Assembly (NCBI GenBank): GCA_963966185.1
Contig: CAWZYM010000475.1
Location: 21,341-85,340 of the forward strand
DNA: 64,000 nucleotides
Reading direction: 5' to 3'
DNA from: Rhabditoides inermis
Taxonomy: Eukaryota > Nematoda > Chromadorea > Rhabditida > Rhabditidae
Both the position numbers and the translations under genes were made by a program. Of this stretch, positions 1 to 14,036 are shown one piece after another. Every line of letters starts with the position of its first letter. Position 1 is the stretch's first letter. Under the pieces are notes generated by a model, which searched no databases, was not told where the DNA came from, and was given only the letters and a program-made list of their open reading frames with translations.

Positions 1-3000
1 GCGTGGTCGAGGAACTGGAGCGAGGTGATGGCCGACGAGTGGCCCTGCGAGCCGTGCAGACGGTGCTGGCACGTGCCGTCGCGCAGGTTCCACACCTGAT
101 AATGGAGAATGGAGAAGAGTCAGAACAAGTTCCTGTAGGTTAAAGTCACGCAGCTTCCACACCTGCACATTTTTCGAAAATAACTTTTATCGTTTTTCAA
201 ATTTCAAAAAAAGCTCCACGCAGGTTCCACACGTAGACCTAGAGAAGAGAAGATGGTTTTCATTTATCACCTAGTTCAACACCTAGGAAACAATGTTGTT
301 CATTTATACAAATCATTGTAACATTTAAACCTTCTTCAAATCGTCTTTCTACACTGTTCTACACCTTTACCCTACAATGCTACTCCAACCCTACAGTACT
401 CCCTCCCACTGACCCTGACGGTACTGTCGGCGTTGCAGGACACGAGAATGTCGCCGCGCAGCTGCATGCCGGAGGTGAGCGAGTGGTGGCCTGGAAAGCA
501 ATCAATACCATACTAGTCACATCTCTCTCCCTCCTCTCTCTCCCTCTCCTTCTCTCTCCCTCTCTCTCTCCCTCCCTCTCCCTCCTTCTCTCTCTCCCTC
601 TCTCTCTCCCTCTCTCTCCCTCCCTTCCACCCACCAGTGAGCGTCCACAGGGGCACTCCGCGCGACACGTCCCACACTCGAATCGTCGTGTCCAGACTGC
701 CAGAGACGACAATCTGGAAGCGAGTGCATACTCTCTGGATACCCCCCCTCCTCTCTTCTCCTCTCCCCCACTTTCTCCCTCCCTCTCTTCCTCTTGCCCC
801 TCTCACATGCTTCTCCGGATCGAATAGCAGCGAGTACACCCTGTTCGTGTGTCCGGTCAGCACGTGCTCGCACTCGCCCGTCTCCGCGTTCCACACCTGA
901 CAATCAATCGATAGTATGAATTGATATGAAATTATTGATCCATCTTCAATAGTATTTAATCAATAGTATTGATTGATAGGAGATTATTGATCAATGTTAA
1001 AAACCGTGCTCCACATCTGACGCTGACCACAGCCAATCAACAGTATTTATTGATATTAAAATGATATAGATATAATCAATGTCGAGGAGATACTACATAA
1101 TCGGCATGAAAGCAAAGGAAATCCCGGAGCTCTACACGTAAAGAACCAGCCACTAACCTCGTCAGCCCACCTGTCTTTCCCCGGCGTTAGCCTATGCATC
1201 TAGTATCTTAGGCACTACTGTATGCTTCATAGAATTATGATTGTGTTTTCATATTCAGATATAACAAATCCGGATAAACGATTGATTGAATGTTGATCTT
1301 GATATAGTCCGTGATTAGATGAGTAATAATTGGAACTAACTACCAATAGACACACAGGCAATAGCGATATTATCGAAACCAATCCACAGCACAGGCTATC
1401 GCTCACACGAAACGTATACTCCACAGATAAATCGGTGACACTAAATCTAAATCCCACAACCTCAGAACTAGCTCGAGCACCCCAACAAATAATAAACAAC
1501 AATCAAGTAAACAAACAACAACTCACCCTGACGACAAAGTCGTACGCTCCGGACACAACCCTCTTCCCGTCAAACTGCACACAGCGGACGGCAGCCAAGT
1601 GGCCGTTCAGAACCTGGGGGAGAAGTGTGAGAATGAACACAAGTATTGTAAAGTGGTAAACAACAAGTAAACAAGTAAACAACTGTTACCTTGAGACAGT
1701 AGCCCGTCTCAATGTCCCAGATACGGAGTGTCGTGTCGCGAGAGCCAGAGACGAGACTGAAACAGAGACATAGTCACAGAACGCCAAAATATAACAAAAC
1801 TTAAAAAACCATGTTTCACGATAGCCTCACTTCGAACATGTTCGAGCCTAATCAGATGCGCAAATTTGCAATAATCCGCCATCTATACTCCAATACATGA
1901 TCTGACACATATGCAAGATAGCAAGATACATGAACAAACCGTTTCAACTCACAACCATATTGCAACCTAACAACATCTTGTATTTACTTACTGGTGTCTT
2001 ACCTTTCGACAAAAAAAAAACATACTACTCGCACATTACCCGAAAAAACACACTTTTAAAAAAAACGAACCAAATCCCACGTCAACTCAAAATCACAAAT
2101 ACTTGTAAGTAATCCACAGTCCCTCACACATCTCGCCTAACCCTCAATCCAATCAATCCCTCGTCAACAACACAACAACTCAAAACAAAGATTTCAAACA
2201 AAAATATGCACCCTCACTCACACATTGCCCGCCAGACTCCTACACCCTACCCCTAACCAATCCCGTCAACAACATAGCAACTCAAAAAAAAAGATTTCCA
2301 AAAAAGAAGTGCGCACTCACACATTGCCGGCCAGACTCATGCACCGGACCGTACTCGTGTGTCCCGTCAACACAAACAGCTGCTGCCCGTCGATCGCACT
2401 CCACACACGGACGGTACGGTCGGTCGAACCAGACACAATGTACCTGCAACGAGATTACGTTATGACCTGATGAGCGAAAAGAAAACAGTCGAGAGTTGGG
2501 AGCCTTTGGCTATGCAAAAGTCGAGGGATCTATTGCACAGAACCCTTTACTATGGAATTACTCAAAAACATACCATGAAAACTATGAATTATCCAAAACC
2601 GGAACATTGCATGACCCTCTGCACATTCTACGTTTCACTACAACCACAATAGTCACGGAAACGATGCGAGTCAATGACTTCAGAGCTCTACGCTTATAAT
2701 TATACCAAATCCATGTTTCACCAATCGCTAATAATAAAACAGACAGAACGACAGTAATTCTGTTTTCATGCAGCACAATCATCAATTCTCTCTCTCGTCT
2801 CCCCCTCTTTCTTTCCTCTCCTCTCCTTTCACCTCCCTCTCGCTCCCCCCCCCCCCCTCCCCTCTCTCTCTCTGCTTCCCTCTCTCTCCCTCCCCTCTCT
2901 CTCTCCCTCCCCACTCACTTCCCGTCCTCGCTCATCTGACTCGTCCACACGCCGCCGCTGTGGCCCGCCAGCGTGAACAGACACTGAAATGATCATAAAT

Positions 3001-3897
3001 AATCTAATGATATAAAATATCAGTTCAAATCGCACCATATATGTTTCACCCAACATTCACAACAAATATTGTACTACGCAAGACAATGCCAGCTAACCAG
3101 CTGTGCAACCCATGTCTCTCTTCCTTTCCCAATCATAAAACGACAACTTGACAACCATCATCAACTATTCATCAAACAAAAAAACATTCAGCATGCACCC
3201 ACTCCACAACCAATACGCTTCACCCACTACTTCAACAATCATCATATCAATACAATAAACACTGATTCGCAATGAAACCCCTCCCCCCGCCCACTCACCT
3301 GTCCCTTCTCCACACTCCACACCTTGAGCGTGTTGTCGTCACTTCCGGTGACTATCCGATCGCCCCTCATCTGCATACACGTGATCACGTGCTCGTCGTG
3401 GCCGCGCAGCACGCACGAACCGGCGATCTGGAAACAAATGCTTCATGTTTGCGTTTGGAACAAAACAAATCAGACTAAAAACTCTTTATCAAATCAGCAA
3501 AATGTTTAGCGACAGCAGGGATAAAACCTGCGTCACTCGCTTGCCACGCCGTACACTACACCACTCGGCCATCAGATCTGTACACAGACCGCCATGGATG
3601 AGTACTCGACTCGCAAATCGCCTCACACGCTAACGCAACCGCATACAAAGAGACATGTGAGAAGTGACTCAAACTTTCCGTACGCAGGGAAAAATCCCGA
3701 GCGGAGTTGTGAACCGCTATCATTATTATATCACTTCACGACCCAACTCCCAGACCTACCCATCTCACCACACAGGTAACAAATAATTCTGTAACTATGC
3801 ATGAAATTGTGTTATTTTAGAACACCTTTCAACGTCAAACCATGGCAGGACATTTAAACCCTGAACCTTCTTCCTCCCCTTCCCTCCTCTCTCCCTC

Positions 3898-3937
<40 letters not shown>

Positions 3938-5355
3938 CCTCTACTGACCTTCCTGCTCCTCCAGTTGGCCCGGATGCGCTCTCTTCGCAGGTACGCCGAC
4001 TTCCACTCGGAACGAGCAAACACACTGCAACATACACGTGTTCGAGGACATGAACGCTACATAATACGTTACACCAATGTCATATCCATTTTACACTATC
4101 CGCAACACTAATTAACCCAAACCCATCCGATAAATATCAGAATCAGAAACTATGTGTTATGTTACCAACACATTGAAAAGATTAAATGCGCGAAACAAGA
4201 CAAATACGTTATACGTATCAACGAAATCATGAAACGGTCCGCGCATTATTACAATGATTCCCCATAGCATCTCATCCTTACAAGCACAACAGCCCTCCCC
4301 AATCCCAATTCCAAACACTCAATACACGACCAATACGTATCAACGACACCATACCACCTCCAGCGTGCCATTACCACAATTTCTTACTGGGAACTGTACT
4401 AGTCATATAAGTCGGGTTCAATTGATTTTTTCGCAAAGTTATAGAGAACTTTGAAACTGACAACTGATGCGACTGAAATTGCAAAACTGTCTATGGTAGA
4501 TATTTAACAACTTATGATGCAAAATCGCTCTTGAAATTCTGTGAACGAATTGTAAAATAGTTCAAAAATGAAACGAACTATCAATTTCCAAGTGTTCTGT
4601 CTTTGCATTGTAAAATAGGCCCATGGACAACCCATGGACAACTTTGCAGAAGTGCAGCGAGAACTCATCTCGTCTGTGAAATCGGCCCTGGGCTGATTTT
4701 ACAGACTGTCTGAATTTCGTCTGCAAAATCGGCCCAGGGCCGATTCTGCAGATGAGTTCTCGCTGCACTTCTGCAAAGTTGTCCATAGGCTGTCCATGGG
4801 CCTATTTTCAGTGCAAAGACAGAATGTTTTGGATTTTCAGAAACTTTTACTATATGAAAACGTGATTTGCATTTTTTAATGATGGTATGAATTTGCAAAC
4901 TTTAGTCGCAATATTTATCTATTTCATAGTTTTCCATATTATTGCGAAAAAGACAATTGAACTCGACTTATATCATACAACCCACTCACACCCCCATCAG
5001 ATCAGCCATAGGAAAGAACAATCACAGAAACAGAAACAACAACAACACACAATCTCCCTCATCCCCTCCAAACACTCCTCTCGCCTCCCGTCTCTCCTCT
5101 CCCTGTGCCACATACTTACAATATACAGTACAGCCACATAATTACAGTACTCCCCCCCTTCGCTCACCTTCCATACCGCCTCTCCCTGTGCACATACTGC
5201 CTGGCCTGCTCCGTCTCGTCCATGTGGTCGTAGATGTGTATGCCGGGCGCCGACCCGGCCGGCGTCAGCCACGCGTTCGAGTGACGCACGCTGCAATGGA
5301 TGAGTGGAATAAAGGGGACAGTCAGTCAGTCGAAAAGAGCACGAGCAGACGATTC

Positions 5356-5446
<91 letters not shown>

Positions 5447-8400
5447 TATGAGCAACACTATCCCACAACCCACAACCAACTATACTATGCTGATCATGTA
5501 TCGATCAAAGTAAAATGAACTGCAATTGAATGAAATACGAAAAAAAATCAAAGAACACTATCTCGAAATATAAGTGCGCGCGAATAAGTGTTGAATCTTG
5601 AATTTGTAGAACCATATAAAATACGCTTCACACACTACACCACCTCCTCTTCGACACATGCAATGTGTAGATCGGACTTGCTCAACAATATATACGATAC
5701 AATACCTCGGCTCGTCATCACATAAAATACGTCTCACACACTCAACTACACGAAAACCACTCTAAAATATCTAATCCCTCGAACGGTATTTGAAAAAAAA
5801 CACAAATAAATCGATAAATCAATAAATCGATACCTCGGCTCGTCAATATGTGTGATGCCCTCGCGACGGCACTTCAGCCGCCACAGGTGATCGTCCTCGC
5901 ACAGGCGCAGCCAGCGACGAGAGACCTGAGAGAAACGATAATCAATCAATCACTCGATATAATCACCTATCCATGAGAACAAATTAGACATACAGTTATT
6001 GGTTAAAAAAGAGAGGTCTACCAAGTTTCCCGTTACCCCGCAAAAACATCAATTAATAAAAGCAATGGGATGAGACCAATCGATAAATCGATACTCACCC
6101 CAGCCACCCTGACAATGTCGTCCGGCGAGAGCAGCGACACAATGTGCAGACCCATCTGAAAAACGAAACGCACTTCATAAACACCATCGTGCTTTGTCAT
6201 CTCTGTCTCCGCTATCATCCCTTTTTTCCAAATATACATAATATTTCATTTCATTTCATAAACACGCATCACCAACAACTTAAATTCTGATACAGCTTTA
6301 CTTGTTCAATAAACAACGAACAACGTGTATCCTCCCAAATCCCAATCCCCAAAACCGTTTCGAAACGGAACACCACAAACCTCGGGCGGGAGCAAGCGGA
6401 GAAAGTCCGTCTGGAAGTGCGGCTCTATCAGCGCGCGCAGCATCCTGGACAAAACGATAGATCAATATCAATCAATCGATAACCGATCGATACTCACATA
6501 ATGTGCGGCCGGGCGGCCACCGAGACGAGCTGCGAGAGCGCGGTGCGCTGCGCCGCGTGAGACATCGACTGCAACGAAGTACGCTAATCATATACATGTG
6601 CATAATCAATATTCCGCACCAAATTTGGTATTTTATGATTTTGTTCCATGTCTGGGACATGGACTGTAATTTATTTTTCTAAATGACCTAAGATACGTTG
6701 CCGGACTCTTTATTAATGATTGGCGATCACCTAGCTTACCCCAACAGCGTGAAACATACATCAACCGACGTCCATCTCGATACAAAACAATCATAAGACT
6801 AGTTGCTAAAATCCTACAATCAGATCAAACGTGATGATTATTATTGACATCCAAACTCACCCCAACTTTCTACCACAATGCGAAACATACATGAACCCCA
6901 CAACCAAAACTCCAAAACCCATTCCCTGCTTCCACATGGAACATCGCAATCATCCCAAAACAATGACGAGTATGAGTTGCCCTCCGCCCTCCCCCCAAAC
7001 CCAAGCCCAACCCCATCCCAACAAGCCCAACCCCATCCCCCCACCCACATGGAACATGCCGATCCACTCGGCCGCCGCCGCCACTGTCGCACTCTCTCCT
7101 TCTCCCTCTCCCTCTTCCTCATCTCCATACTCTCCACTCGGACTCGGGCGCAGCATCGCCAATGGCATCGCAGATTCACCGTCGTCGTCACTGAAAAAAC
7201 TAGTCATACAAATGTTGATTTGGAATTACACGTTATTCACTTGCTGCGATATAACAAGTAACTCAACACAGTGCGACACACCAGACCAGTTACTTGATAC
7301 AACTTAAAAGTTGACTGATAAAGTAATTATATAATCAATAAATCAATATCCCACGCACCGCCCGTCGCGGCTCGCGTCCTCGTCTGAACCGGCAATAGCC
7401 AGCGCCTCCAGTCGCATCGCACTGAAATATAGGCCATAGTATATATATATATATATAATATTGGACAAAAACAAGAAAGCAGAAAATATACGCATCATGT
7501 ACCAAAGATGTACAAGTAATGAAAGTAACTACAATATACATGATAGACAGAAAGACATCTGAGCTGTTAACCAAAAATAGCTAGTAATACACAAAAACGC
7601 CGAAACGCGCAAGAGCCAAGCCAATAAGCCAAAGCCAAGCGGTTGCGGTAAACATCTGCTTCGCTCATCGCTCTGTTCTATTATTCGCTATATCGGGAAA
7701 CGGGGAAAGCAACCATAGTAATAGTAGCCTTCGTATCTATGGCTCTCCTCTCCCCCCCCTCTCTCTCTCTCTCTCCCTCTCTCTCACACAGCCATGTGTG
7801 GTCAATTCTAAGCGGATATTTTCGTCTTGTCGCCTCTACACCCGGCAGAGGCGTGACTCCATTCTCTCATTTCGCATTCACAATTCCCCCGCTCCTCTCT
7901 CTCTTCTTCCCTTGTCGTCCACTCTCCTTTCACTCAGGGACTCACGCCACTCACTCTTCCTGTCTCTACTCTTCCCGTCTATGCTTAACTCGACGGGCCG
8001 ACGGCAAACCAATTCCATATTCACACTTCACGGACACGGCCACGGTGCCCCTTGGCCGTACGACTAAATCACTACTACTACTTCCCCATATGACGACAAC
8101 GTGCTAGACAAGAGTAAAGAGAAAGACATGCATACGCAAGTAAACATCACATGTTCACAGGGAACCGAGTTCCATATCGCATAGGACATCGATCGGTCAA
8201 TCAGTGAGCAGCGGTGCAAAAACAACAAGCGTGACAGAAGGCGCGGGGCGCGGCGCGAGGTGCGATATGCATCAACACAGTGCACACAGCACACAGTTCA
8301 CGTCCAATGCCAATCGGCGTGGCAGGCGATGCGACATAACAGTGCAGGCTGCAGAGACAGAGAGGGGCGTGGAACGGACAGCGGAGGTGCGATAAGAACT

Positions 8401-11400
8401 AAGCGCCAAAACATGGAAAGTGGAGAGACTGGTGCGCTTCGCGCATCTGCCGCGCCAATCGAACCGGAATGGCAACCTATTGGTCTGTCAACAACCTCCG
8501 CCCATAGAAATCGAGGAAGAGAAAAGTCGCAAGCAGATTCTATTTGGACATCAGCCAGCCGGATGTGAAAAGTGGTCAACACGTACGCTCTCGCAAATGT
8601 CACACGTTTGCAAATGCCTGCTATCTTGGCATCACCAAACATCAGAGTCGGTGATCATGACAGGGACAGGTGCAATAGTGCAAACACGGTCACTCACCGC
8701 CCAGGTAAGCGATAGCGCGTAAACGATCAACGAACATAAACAATGATGCACGCAGTGAAGTAGGTGATGGTGGAAAATGGAAAAGAGGTGGTCAGCGCCG
8801 CCAGCTCACAATCAATGTATGCTCGCGTTCCGTTGCTGTTCATCTCTCGTGTCTCGCCCCTTCTCCATTCCAAAGACACACCAGCAGCCAGTAAGCAAGA
8901 GCACCGGTGGAGGGAAACACAAAACAAAACCCCGAGCGAGCGAGTCGCGAGACACGAGACGAGACACTGAAGAGAAAGGACGAGTGCAGAGCGAGTGAAA
9001 TCAAAGCCGCCGAAAACCAACCGCCATGGGGGTTGGGAGAGCGCATCGCGATCGCGTCTGGAATGCGACATGCGCCATCGCGTCACGTATTCGCATAGAC
9101 AAGACAATAGCAAGATGTGAATGTCGACGTTCGACGAAGTTTAAAACGGTTTGAGGGCAATCGCCAGGAGTTTGAAAAGACTGACCGCTACACGCTACTT
9201 TATGACTTCATGTGTGACAGAACCAATCGCAACGCAAAATGAATTTCATCACTGTGGTCGGCCGCGCATCAACAATATTCCTTATACGACACAGATAATT
9301 CTGCGCATTGGATCCTTATCCCGCGATTACAAACAATCCCATAAATACAGAAATACCGCGTCGTATGGCGCTCGAAGACTGACAAATAAAATGAAAGGTG
9401 AAGGTGTGTGTGGCACTTTTTCACGTGAAAGGGCGCTATCATCTGCTCCGCTATCACAAGTCAAACAACACAACACCCTTTTGTCAGGGAAAGATTGTTC
9501 TGCGCCGAAGCAAAGGAAAGCGAAAAGGGGTTATGTTCGTAGTTGATTCGACAACAAAGTTGTTTTTTGCGGGAAAACAACGATTACTGCAGTCACATGT
9601 CACAACACAAATAATCTCACTACATTCATAAACATAATCATGCAACGGCGATCGGCAAAATACAGAACACACAGACAGGTGGAAAGTTTCACTTCAGCTT
9701 ATCGATTGTCCATATTCCATATGCATAGTCTAATTTTGAACATGTCTGAAATGTAACACAGACTGACAGGTAAAGTACGCAATGTATACTAAAAATAAAA
9801 TTACACGAGCAAGACAAGTCGCTGATCCTGCTCGTGCTTAGTTCTAATGAACTCTGGAAAAAAATGACACACAAGTCAAACGCGCCAAATGCAATTAATG
9901 CATTCATGAGCGGGTGGTGACGCGGGGATAAGTAGACGCGACCAATGTGGCGCGACCGAAAAATGGCATATCCGGCGCGGCGTAATGAAGTGGTGCGAGT
10001 GGCAGATGCGCAAAGCCGAGCCACATCCCATTTGCAGAAACCCAGAAAAGCCACGCCACTCGCCACTCCACGCTCTCATTCATCCGTCCGCCAGAGTCCG
10101 AGTGTCCACTCCGCACATTCATCACAGCTGCCGACTGGCCGACTGCCTTCCTTCTCGGAACGGAACACGCTGTCGGTTCGCATTCGTCATACACCAGTCA
10201 AATCACTCATATATCAGCTTTGCATGCCAACTTTGCATGCCAAGAATAACGCTCGGTGCGAGCAATTTACGACAGCATTACTCTGCGCCCGCGTATCGAC
10301 GTGATAGTGAACGAGCACATTATAAAAGTGATAACGATCAATGTAAAAGGTAAGTACATATTTCTTAATCGATGGAGAACACGCAAGGTACTGCAGCAGC
10401 AGACTAGACCGCGCTAGTTGCCTCCGGGGGGCTGTGCGGACTAGGGACGCGCGAGCGGAGAGTGGACAAACAAAACAAGTCCCCCCCGTGGGAAGAAGAA
10501 GACGGCGGGGAGAGCAGAGAGCTATCAGCACACACACGGAGATCATCCTCGCGCCGCGCGCGCGTTTCCGCGTACGGAAACGGAACGCACGCGCGCGAAG
10601 AACAACCAGGTGCAGTGATAAGAAATCGACAACAGCATCCAGGCGACTGCGACGGCCACCGATGACGAGTGTGGCAGAGCATTACACAGGTGTTTCACAG
10701 GCGCGGCTCGCCACAGTAAAATGGAATTGTGCATTCTATACACGCACGCACACACACACACCCCAATCACCCAACACAAACATACCAACGCTCTCTCGCG
10801 TTTCAACCATCGGCCACCGCATTTTGTCGATAAATCAAACACGTTTTGCGAGCGAGTGGACATGGCAGAGCAGGCAGGCAGTAATTGACTATTTACAGAA
10901 TGGATAACAATACAAATATAATATAATAAAAACTGTAAAATCAATAATCAATCGATACACTCACCAGCCGCGCGCCGGCTTCTTGCCCTCGCAGTTGTGC
11001 GCCGCCGAGCTGCTCTTGCGCTTGTTCTGCAAGCAACACATTGATTTTTCATTAAACGTTCAAGGTTATACTAATACAGCAACGTTACGTTACAAGACTA
11101 CAAGTACAATAAGTGATAAACATTTCTTCAGCAGCAAGTATCGCTTTATCGCATATCGAAAAGGAGCTTAATCAAATACAACATAATGAAAACAAATAAC
11201 AATGAGGAATTGACAAAGCAGAGAGAGTAGTTCAAAAATAAATGAGATAAATAAATGAAACATACAAAAATGAAACAAACACGCGCACCATTCTGCTCTC
11301 ATCGACGACGCTCTCGATTGAGCGACTGGCGCAGCGGGCGCCGGAGATGACCACCGGCGAGCGGTGCGAGTGCGCGGAGGAGAGAGAGGAGCGAGTGGCG

Positions 11401-11855
11401 CTGCGAGTACACGCCGCCGGGGGAGAGTCGATCCGGTCGCCACTCGCCTGATGAGATCATGTTATAAATAGTATATTATATGTTTTGATACATTACATCT
11501 ATCATGTTATATATGAATAGGCATCATACATCTATCAAAAGTTGAAGTTGAATAAGAAGCAGACAGTGGGTTCCTGTCGGATAACGCTGGTGAAAGACTG
11601 TTCATATCTATATCTATCACATCACTTCGTTAGCGTTTGTTGTACACAACGAAAAGAAAATCTCAGCTGTCCTTCGCTTTCCCCGGCTAATTGCATGCTA
11701 TCGCAACACTGCGATTAGATAGTGATGACATGTTCAGATGAACACTTGAACTTCGAAAAAAAGAAAACAAAGTAACTGACCATGCATGGCTGATCGACGT
11801 CGACGACGTCCATGGAACGCTCGTCGTCGTCGGCGAACGCCGATCTGGCAATCAT
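1..11855 (-). CDS. sel-10: FBXW7/SEL-10-like F-box WD40 protein, 3' end off window
   Basis: Substrate-recognition subunit of an SCF ubiquitin ligase; family members bind phosphodegrons on Notch, cyclin E and Myc-type targets. Minus-strand exons, all with consistent phase: 11781-11855, 11289-11447, 10965-11026, 7359-7421, 7049-7190, 6498-6568, 6381-6444, 6099-6155, 5834-5925, 5168-5290, 3949-4024, 3299-3427, 2919-2983, 2321-2443, 1690-1756, 1527-1613, 807-896, 635-713, 414-490, 1-95 (about 598 codons). The N-terminus is Ser/acidic-rich. [14 protein letters not shown] leads into the F-box, then [11 protein letters not shown], then WD repeats: [66 protein letters not shown]. The exon at 5168-5290 adds about 41 residues between F-box and WD40 that I do not recognise from the human protein. 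The start is the first ATG after an acceptor. The C-terminal blade lies outside the window. Family assignment is very secure; the first three exons are less so. Confidence 0.93.
500..634 (+). repeat. CT-rich simple sequence in an intron
   Basis: Imperfect (CT)n/(CCCT)n fills the intron between the sel-10 exons at 635-713 and 414-490. Similar tracts lie at 2785-2915 and 3865-3936 in other introns of the gene. Confidence 0.9.
3493..3578 (-). other. tRNA-derived sequence (SINE or tRNA pseudogene)
   Basis: On the minus strand GGCCGAGTGGTGTAGTG resembles an A box, and GCAGGTTTTATCCCTGC gives a T-arm-like hairpin about 45 bases downstream. It lies inside a sel-10 intron. The acceptor stem is not convincing, so this is more likely a tRNA-derived repeat than a working tRNA. 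Confidence 0.35.
4585..4845. mobile_element. Palindromic MITE-like element in a sel-10 intron
   Basis: Two arms of roughly 90-100 bp are near-perfect reverse complements: GACAACTTTGCAGAAGTGCAG with GAGAACTCATCT on the left, mirrored by AGATGAGTTCTC and CTGCACTTCTGCAAAGTTGTC on the right. An inner GGCCCTGGGC/GCCCAGGGCC pair continues the palindrome. It has no coding capacity and sits in the 1.1-kb intron between exons 3949-4024 and 5168-5290. Exact ends are uncertain. Confidence 0.75.
5357..5443. repeat. (TA)n microsatellite
   Basis: About 43 uninterrupted TA units, just upstream on the minus strand of the sel-10 exon at 5168-5290. Confidence 0.97.
7422..10964. other. 3.5-kb sel-10 intron, no confident gene
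   Basis: This is the largest intron of the FBXW7-like gene. It holds a (CT)n tract near 7755-7785 and CpG-rich stretches around 8.2-10.6 kb. A TATA-like TATAAAAG lies at about 10321, with a donor-like AAAG/GTAAGT 30 bases on, and a minus-strand donor-like GGCG/GTGAGT near 8695. These could mark an internal promoter or alternative first exons, but no open frame supports a gene. Confidence 0.4.
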
Positions 11856-11863
11856 ACTGAAAC
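11856..11863 (-). promoter_or_regulatory. Possible spliced-leader acceptor at the sel-10 start
   Basis: On the minus strand GTTTCAG is followed by T and then the first ATG of the FBXW7-like gene. An acceptor one base before the start codon is typical of nematode trans-splicing. It could instead be a normal 3' splice site of an upstream non-coding exon. Confidence 0.45.
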
Positions 11864-12790
11864 CACGTGTTGTAAATACATACGGAAGAAGCCGATTAGT
11901 GATAACCTGCATCTTCCATTCGGCGCAAATGAATGATTTCGTTTTGTATGTGTCATGATCATGTTTGCGATTTTGAATAAATCTTTGATTTGATTTGATA
12001 AAAGAAGCTTGACGCACTTTACCCGTGAAGAAATTGGAAAAATTCGATGCGAAACTGGTGGCACTTCTAGACGCGCATCGACGGCGGCAACCCACGCAAG
12101 CCGGACAAGTGTCTGAAACGCATCAGGTACAAGTGTCCTGAACGTATCGACGATGTTTTATCAATAATGTTATAAATTTACATAGGAGGAATCGTATTAT
12201 GCAAATACAAAATAAACAAAAACAAAATCATATGGTTTTGAACAGCCCATTGCGGGTACTGTAGCATTTATTTTTCTCGTTCTGTGCGAGACCATTACAT
12301 TTTTATTTCAGGGTAAACAAGTAGTAATTGTGATTCAAAAGTAGTGTTATATTTTTACAAACATAACTTTAATTATAGACACAGAAAAGATTCATGCTCT
12401 TGAACGCGTTTTTTTTCACGGTTTCCCCCCGCCCCCATTTAAACGACGCAGTGATACCGTCAGTTGAAATCATTTTTTTTCTCATAAATATTTATAATTC
12501 TTTTCATAAATGAACAAAAAACAAGAAGCTGTAACATAAACATTCACAGATGTAATCTGAACATCTCAGAAACTCAAATAAGTTGGAATGTCCTGATTTA
12601 ACAATATCGAATCAAGATCAACTGTCCAACGGGCTTTTCAGCTCTCCTCTCTCCCCCCTTTTTTCTCTCTCTTTATTCTCTATTACCTATTCTCTATTCT
12701 CTCGTTGATCATTATTTCTTTCCAACTTGCTTTGTGAGAACCTTCCATCTATTATCCTGTATTGCATGATCACCACGCACCTTATCTAGG
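11864..12790. other. Intergenic, divergent spacer
   Basis: AT-rich sequence between the start of the minus-strand sel-10 gene and the plus-strand BTB fragment. I see no open frame, RNA gene or clear core promoter in it. Confidence 0.5.
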
Positions 12791-13173
12791 ATGTCCGCTG
12801 AGGATGCTTCTTCCTCAACATCGACCGTGAAGTTGCGCGTGGGCGGCCGGTGCTTCGAAACCACCGAAGCCACTTTCACCCGATATCCCGCTTCCTTTTT
12901 CGGACCACTCATTTCGGAACGATCACTGATACATATTTTACAATTTAAAAGTGGCTCATTTGATAAGCACAACTACGCTACATATAAACATGATTTTTTC
13001 AAAGTGAACCATCCTTTTAAAATGTACCTTTTTATTTACTGTTTCAGAAGTCGTCCGAAATCTTTATCGATCGCGACCCGCTGTTCTTTCCTCTGATCCT
13101 GAATCACCTCAGAGGAGAAGTGATCGATCTACCTATCTTCTTAGCTGATAAGCGCGCTTTTGCGCAAAGCTGA
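12791..13173 (+). pseudogene. T1-type BTB/POZ (KCTD-like) fragment
   Basis: The first exon starts with ATG at 12791. Residues 13-38 read VKLRVGGRCFETTEATFTRY then PASFF, the opening of the tetramerisation-type BTB fold found in KCTD proteins and Kv channels. After a TTTCAG acceptor, 13048-13173 reads KSSEIFIDRDPLFFPLILNH and LRGEVIDLP, the rest of the fold. The donor is unclear; CAAA/GTGAAC near 12999 is the only phase-compatible choice I found. The frame stops at 13171 where family members continue with an acidic (E)AEFY motif; skipping a base there gives Ala-Glu, so a small indel may have ended the frame. No further exons were found, so it is either a short BTB-only protein or a decaying copy. 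Confidence 0.55.
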
Positions 13174-13557
13174 GGTCTCTCCCTCCCCCTTTCTCTCCCC
13201 CCTCTCTCTCTCCTCTCTCTCCCCCCTCTCTCTCCCCTCTCTCTCGCTCATCATGCGCTGATCCAGCATCCAGTGATCCAGAGACACGGTAGTGAACAGT
13301 GAACATTGGGGAATACCTTTACCTTTCCCTTTTACAATATATCTATATACAATCAAATTTAAATGATAAAACAATTAGATTCATTAAATCATTTAAATCG
13401 TTCATTATAATATGTAAATTCGAACCGGTGTCAGGTAGGTGTGGAGAATAGTGAAGACTATGTCGTTTCCCGCGGCAAGAGTGAAGAAGATACGGTATCT
13501 GCCGATGCCAGTGCGCACGTACTGCGAACGAATGCGTACGTACGAACGTTTCTCTCT

Positions 13558-13596
<39 letters not shown>

Positions 13597-13913
13597 TCTC
13601 TCGTACATTCACAGAAGCGCCAGTGTGTTAGTTATTGTTAGTCATTGGAACCTCTAGTTTTCCAGTTATAAAATCCAGTTTTCCACTGGTGGATTTTCCA
13701 CTGTTTCCACTTTTTCTACTGAAAAACTGTAAAAGCCAACTGGAAAATCCAGTTTCCATTTGGAGTTTGGATCCAGTTGATACAGTAACGCGTTAGGACA
13801 GGATCTTTAGGAAATTATGGTTACGGTTATTGTCTACAGTTTACGGTTTATAGTTAGTCAAGATCAGTCAGTGAGCTATGCGTCCGCACGCCGATGATGA
13901 GCGCGCGACGCAG

Positions 13914-13954
<41 letters not shown>

Positions 13955-13993
13955 ATAACACTCTCCGCGCATTCCTGCCTCCGTAGGAAAAAA

Positions 13994-14036
<43 letters not shown>

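Noticed and set aside
380..903. Several 110-128 codon frames around 0.4-0.9 kb
   Set aside because: They run through CT-rich intron sequence; only the WD40 exon portions are real.
4942..5479. Overlapping frames with long Tyr-Ile runs
   Set aside because: They read through the (TA)n repeat; the real feature is the sel-10 exon on the minus strand.
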